Both the position numbers and the translations under genes were made by a program. The notes under the pieces are model-generated. The model made no database searches and was not told the origin of the DNA. It saw only the letters and a list, made by a program, of their open reading frames with translations. This document shows, piece by piece, positions 60,337 to 64,000 of a stretch of DNA of 64,000 nt. The stretch comes from Prevotella sp. tf2-5 (GTDB lineage: Bacteria; Bacteroidota; Bacteroidia; Bacteroidales; Bacteroidaceae): positions 1 through 64,000 of the forward strand of contig NZ_FOWK01000012.1 of the NCBI RefSeq assembly GCF_900115435.1. Direction: 5' to 3'. Position 1 is the first letter of the stretch, and each line of letters starts with the position of its first letter.

Positions 60337-61686
60337 TTATCCAACTTGATTGTCGTCTTGGGGTTTCTCCTTGCCATGGACGCTCTTTACCTTCATGCCG
60401 AGTTTGTTGGGAAGACAGGCGTTGAGAACGATACCTACGAGGGCAGAGAGAGCCAGTCCGGAGAAGTGGATGGGACCGATGTTCACATTATCCTCAGCAC
60501 CATATTTCACACCAATGGCAATGACTAGGATCAAGGCTGCCACAAACACATTACGTGACGAGCTGAAATCTACGCCCGCCTCAACCAGGTTGCGTACACC
60601 GACAGCTGATATCATACCATAGAGAATGAGACTGACACCACCAATGGTAGCAGCAGGCATCAGACCTATCAAGCAGGCGAACTTAGGACAGAAGGAAAGA
60701 AGTATTGCCAAGATGGCAGCCAGTCGGATGACGGCAGGGTCAAAGACTTTGGTGAGGTTCAGTACACCAGTATTCTCTCCGTATGTCGTGTTGGCTGGGG
60801 CTCCGAAGAGAGATGCCAATGCGGTGGCAAGACCGTCTCCCATCAGGGTACGGTGCAGACCGGGTTCCTTCAGATAGTCCTTGCCTACAGTAGAGGAGAT
60901 GGCACACATATCACCAATATGCTCCATAATGGTGGCAATGGCTATGGGCATGATGGCAATAATGGTGGAGATCAGAAAGGTGGTGTCCATATGATCGAGG
61001 ACAGCCAGTACTGTCTGTTCTCTGCTGACGGGCAAGCCAACCCATGCTGCTTCGTGTAATGCTGAGAAGTCTACTTCACCAGTTACCGCAGCCACGGCAT
61101 AGCTGACCAGCACACCAAGGAGGATAGGGATAATCTTAATGATGCCCTTGCCCCATATGCTAGTGCAGATAACAGTCAGGATGGCAACAAGTGCCAGTGT
61201 CCAGTTGGTGGTACAGTTGTGTATGGCACTACCCGACAGGACGAGTCCGATGGCGATGATCATAGGACCTGTCACTACTGGTGGGAAGTAGTGCATAATC
61301 TTATCGATGCCGAAAGTCTTGATGAAACCAGCCATGATAAAATAGCACATACCTGCAAAGAAGACACCTATGCACGCATAACTCAATGCCAAGGTCTCTG
61401 TCATACCTTGTTCGACACCCAGTGTCTTGACAGAGAGATAGCCTCCGATGAAGGCAAACGAGGAACCTAAGAATGCAGGTACCTTCAACTTGGTGATGCA
61501 GTGGAACACTAAGGTTCCGATACCGGCAAACAGCAGGGTTGTCGACACAGACAGACCAGTGAGTACAGGTACCAGGATAGTGGCACCAAACATGGCGAAA
61601 AGGTGTTGTATACCTAAGATGGTATACTTAGGCAGGCCTAGCTTCCTGGCATCTGTGATGCCTTCTTTGGGAGTAATCGTTATCAT
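60337..61686 (-). CDS. uraA: Uracil/xanthine permease (NCS2 family)
   Basis: A 449-residue proton symporter with about 14 membrane segments. Signatures are IQHLFAMFGATILVPVLTGL (about residues 26-45), LGSSFAFIGG, the GAPANTTYGENTGVL loop (about 305-319) and MPAATIGGVSLILYGMI. UraA (uracil) is most likely; xanthine carriers are close. The start is 18 bases after metG's stop, so it may share the metG transcript. Confidence 0.85.
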   Translation of the reverse strand: MITITPKEGITDARKLGLPKYTILGIQHLFAMFGATILVPVLTGLSVSTTLLFAGIGTLVFHCITKLKVPAFLGSSFAFIGGYLSVKTLGVEQGMTETLALSYACIGVFFAGMCYFIMAGFIKTFGIDKIMHYFPPVVTGPMIIAIGLVLSGSAIHNCTTNWTLALVAILTVICTSIWGKGIIKIIPILLGVLVSYAVAAVTGEVDFSALHEAAWVGLPVSREQTVLAVLDHMDTTFLISTIIAIMPIAIATIMEHIGDMCAISSTVGKDYLKEPGLHRTLMGDGLATALASLFGAPANTTYGENTGVLNLTKVFDPAVIRLAAILAILLSFCPKFACLIGLMPAATIGGVSLILYGMISAVGVRNLVEAGVDFSSSRNVFVAALILVIAIGVKYGAEDNVNIGPIHFSGLALSALVGIVLNACLPNKLGMKVKSVHGKEKPQDDNQVG

Positions 61687-61704
61687 GGGTAATTTTTTTA
61701 TTCT

Positions 61705-63771
61705 TTATCCTACTTGACTTCCAGGTTTCACGTCTTTCGTCGTGGTCACAACGCTAAGGCTCTCATCGAAATCGACGGCAGAGAGAATCATACCCTGACT
61801 CTCGATACCCATCATCTGACGGGGGGCAAAGTTAGCAACGAAGAGGATGCGCTTGCCTACCAAGACAGAGGGATCCTCATAGAAGGCGGCAATACCACTG
61901 AGGATGGTGCGATCGGTACCAGTGCCGTCGTCAATAGTGAACTGCAAGAGCTTTTTCGATTTCTTCACCTTCTCACAAGCCTTAATCAGTCCTACACGGA
62001 TATCGAGTTTCTCAAAGTCCTCGAAAGAAACGGTATCCTTGATGGGCGAAGCCTGATGGGTGGCAGCCTCGTTAGCTTTTTTGGTAGCCTCTAGTTTGTC
62101 GAGTTGCTTCTGAATGGTCTCGTCCTCAATTTTCTCGAAGAGCAGAGCAGGCTCTCCTAACTGGTGACCAGCTTTTAACAACTCAGTGCTGCCTAACTGC
62201 TCCCACTCGAAATTCTCAAGATGGAGCATCTCACGTAGTTTCTTGCTTGAGAACGGCAGGAACGGCTCGAAGGCGATAGCGAGGTTGGCAGTGAGTTGCA
62301 GACAGATGTTCAGAATTGTCTCACAACGCTTTGGGTCAGTCTTCCATACCTTCCACGGCTCACACTCCGTGATATAACGGTTGCCGATACGGGCAAGGTT
62401 CATCGCCTCAAACTGGGCATCGCGGAACTTAAACTGGTTGAGATTATCTTCTATTTTACTTTTTACATTTTTAAATTCCTCAATTGCCTGACGATCAACG
62501 TCAAGCCACTCACCACAGGCAGGAACGACACCGTTCCAGTACTTCTTGGTGAGTTGTAAGGCACGGTTCACAAAGTTTCCATAGACAGCTACAAGCTCGT
62601 TGTTGTTACGGTCCTGGAAATCTTTCCATGTAAAGTTGTTGTCTTTGGTCTCTGGGGCATTTGCCGTCAACACATAACGCAGTACGTCCTGTTTGCCGGG
62701 CATGTCCACGAGGTATTCATGCAACCACACCGCCCAGTTGCGGGAAGTGGATATCTTGTCGTTTTCCAGGTTCAGGAACTCATTGGCAGGCACATTGTCT
62801 GGCAGGATATATTTGCCGTGTGCCTTCATCATGGTGGGGAAGATGATACAGTGGAACACGATATTGTCCTTGCCGATGAAGTGTACCAGACGGGTATCCT
62901 CATCTTGCCACCATTTCTCCCAGTTGCCCCACTTCTCAGGCTCTTTCTCGCAGAGCTCAACAGTATTGGAGACATAACCGATGGGGGCGTCAAACCAGAC
63001 ATAAAGTACTTTTCCTTCTGCTCCCTCAATGGGTACAGGAATACCCCAGTCCAAGTCACGTGTCATCGCACGGGGCTGCAGGTCCATGTCAAGCCAACTC
63101 TTACACTGTCCATAGACATTCGGACGCCATTCTTTATGCTCCTCGAGGATCCACTGTTTCAACCACTCCTGATACTCGTTCAGGGGCAGATACCAGTTCT
63201 TGGTCTCCTTCAGCACAGGGGTAGAACCACTGATGGTCGATTTGGGGTTGATGAGTTCCGTAGGACTCAGGTCACGTCCGCATTTCTCACACTGGTCACC
63301 ATAGGCCCCCTCGTTATGGCAATGGGGGCACTCACCAGTCACATAACGGTCGGCAAGGAACTGCTTGGCTTCCTCGTCATAGAGTTGTGCTGTGGTCTCC
63401 TCCACCAGTTTACCCTCGTCATAGAGCTTACGGAACCACTCGGCTGCAAACTTATGATGGGTCTCTGAGGTGGTACGGCTGTAGATATCGAACGAGATAC
63501 CGAACTCCTTGAAAGAGTCCTTGATCATCTTATGATAGCGGTCTACCACATCCTGTGGGGTGATACCCTCCTTACGGGCACGGACGGTAATGGGTACACC
63601 ATGCTCGTCGGAACCGCCGATAAACAGCACGTCTTCTTTCTTCAGTCTCAAATATCTTACGTAGATGTCGGCAGGCACATACACACCTGCCAAGTGACCG
63701 ATATGCACACCACCATTGGCATAGGGCAGTGCCGAGGTCACAGTCGTTCTCTTGAATTTTTTTTCTGCCAT
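61705..63771 (-). CDS. metG: Methionyl-tRNA synthetase
   Basis: This class I synthetase charges tRNA-Met. The 688-residue protein has the HIGH motif in [11 protein letters not shown] (about residue 21), zinc knuckles CPHC and CEKC (about 145-162), a KMSKS-type KISTS and a C-terminal tRNA-binding (EMAP/Trbp111-like) domain ([12 protein letters not shown]). I start at the ATG at 63771 ([20 protein letters not shown]); the upstream in-frame start lies within the promoter. The linker region around 62440-62470 is encoded by T/A-rich low-complexity DNA. Confidence 0.96.
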   Translation of the reverse strand: MAEKKFKRTTVTSALPYANGGVHIGHLAGVYVPADIYVRYLRLKKEDVLFIGGSDEHGVPITVRARKEGITPQDVVDRYHKMIKDSFKEFGISFDIYSRTTSETHHKFAAEWFRKLYDEGKLVEETTAQLYDEEAKQFLADRYVTGECPHCHNEGAYGDQCEKCGRDLSPTELINPKSTISGSTPVLKETKNWYLPLNEYQEWLKQWILEEHKEWRPNVYGQCKSWLDMDLQPRAMTRDLDWGIPVPIEGAEGKVLYVWFDAPIGYVSNTVELCEKEPEKWGNWEKWWQDEDTRLVHFIGKDNIVFHCIIFPTMMKAHGKYILPDNVPANEFLNLENDKISTSRNWAVWLHEYLVDMPGKQDVLRYVLTANAPETKDNNFTWKDFQDRNNNELVAVYGNFVNRALQLTKKYWNGVVPACGEWLDVDRQAIEEFKNVKSKIEDNLNQFKFRDAQFEAMNLARIGNRYITECEPWKVWKTDPKRCETILNICLQLTANLAIAFEPFLPFSSKKLREMLHLENFEWEQLGSTELLKAGHQLGEPALLFEKIEDETIQKQLDKLEATKKANEAATHQASPIKDTVSFEDFEKLDIRVGLIKACEKVKKSKKLLQFTIDDGTGTDRTILSGIAAFYEDPSVLVGKRILFVANFAPRQMMGIESQGMILSAVDFDESLSVVTTTKDVKPGSQVG

Positions 63772-63798
63772 TCTTTCCTTATTTATTATATTTGAGTG

Positions 63799-63959
63799 CA
63801 AAGGTACGATTAAGTGAGCAAAAAGCCAAATTTTATTTGATGATTTTCGAACGTGAGTACTTTCGACTGAAAGTCAAAGGTACGATTAAGTGAGCAAAAA
63901 GCCAAATTTTATTTGATGATTTTCGAACGTGAGTACTTTCGACTGAAAGTCAAAGGTAC
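63799..63959 (-). repeat. Two 76-bp tandem repeats carrying the metG promoter
   Basis: Copies at 63799-63874 and 63875-63950 appear identical, and CAAAGGTAC at 63951-63959 starts a third. On the minus strand each full copy has TTTG, 20 bases, TACCTTTG (boxes at 63830-63827 and 63806-63799; and 63906-63903 and 63882-63875). The second copy would add 76 bases of leader. Confidence 0.85.
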
Positions 63960-64000
63960 AAAATAATTAAGAATTGACCATTGAGAATTGATAATTATTT

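Noticed and set aside
1..64000. CRISPR array.
   Set aside because: No regularly spaced repeat-spacer pattern was seen; the only long tandem repeat is the 76-bp pair at 63799.

Overview
The window looks like a chromosomal piece of a member of the Bacteroidota, most likely a Prevotella-like Bacteroidales. The signs are recurring promoters of the form TTTG-N19-21-TAnnTTTG, Bacteroidales-type families (DUF4271, DUF3871, DUF1460), tRNA genes without an encoded CCA, and a hemD-rnpA-yidD-tyrS order typical of that group. No database search was possible. All names come from reading motifs and overall family resemblance.

Layout. (1) 1-15.7 kb is a housekeeping chromosome: the end of metK, a DUF4271 membrane protein, hemD, rnpA, yidD, tyrS, tRNA-Gln, argS, an RNase HI, ribD (divergent from) prmC-recX-comFC, pyrE, a START-like protein, argH, a lipoprotein, tRNA-Leu, a HAD phosphatase, a BASS-type transporter, and the first 218 codons of comM. 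(2) 15.73-54.74 kb is a more A+T-rich mobile element of about 39 kb. It splits comM just upstream of its Walker A motif. (3) 54.74-64 kb is the chromosome again: the ATPase half of comM, a DUF1460 lipoprotein, a licD / dehydrogenase / cytidylyltransferase-aminotransferase group that probably makes and attaches a phospho-substituent on a surface glycan, uraA, and metG with a tandemly repeated promoter.

The element begins with a large serine recombinase next to attL. It then carries a ParB-like protein, a membrane-anchored RepA-like ATPase followed by iteron-like repeats, exported and lipoprotein cargo, a long leftward phage-like run of small genes (small serine recombinase, PD-(D/E)XK exonuclease, DUF1071 single-strand annealing protein, DUF3871), and a rightward run (Dam-type methylase, HNH nuclease, primase-like replication protein). 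A leftward block of about 11 kb follows: an XRE regulator, a PLD-SNF2 helicase, an N6-adenine methyltransferase, a membrane-anchored ExoVII-like protein, and a umuD-lipoprotein-umuC operon. Two rightward genes (one unknown, one with WG repeats) abut attR. I see no relaxase, type IV secretion or capsid genes. The element therefore looks like an integrative, replication-competent passenger that moves by itself only at the integration/excision step, or that borrows another element's transfer system.

The most interesting parts are the in-frame, apparently reversible interruption of comM; the helicase/methylase/ExoVII-TM block as a candidate defence system; twin hairpins with the same loop in that block; iteron-like repeats behind the Rep-like gene; and GC-rich palindromes inserted in frame within chromosomal genes (ribD, prmC twice, and the cytidylyltransferase).
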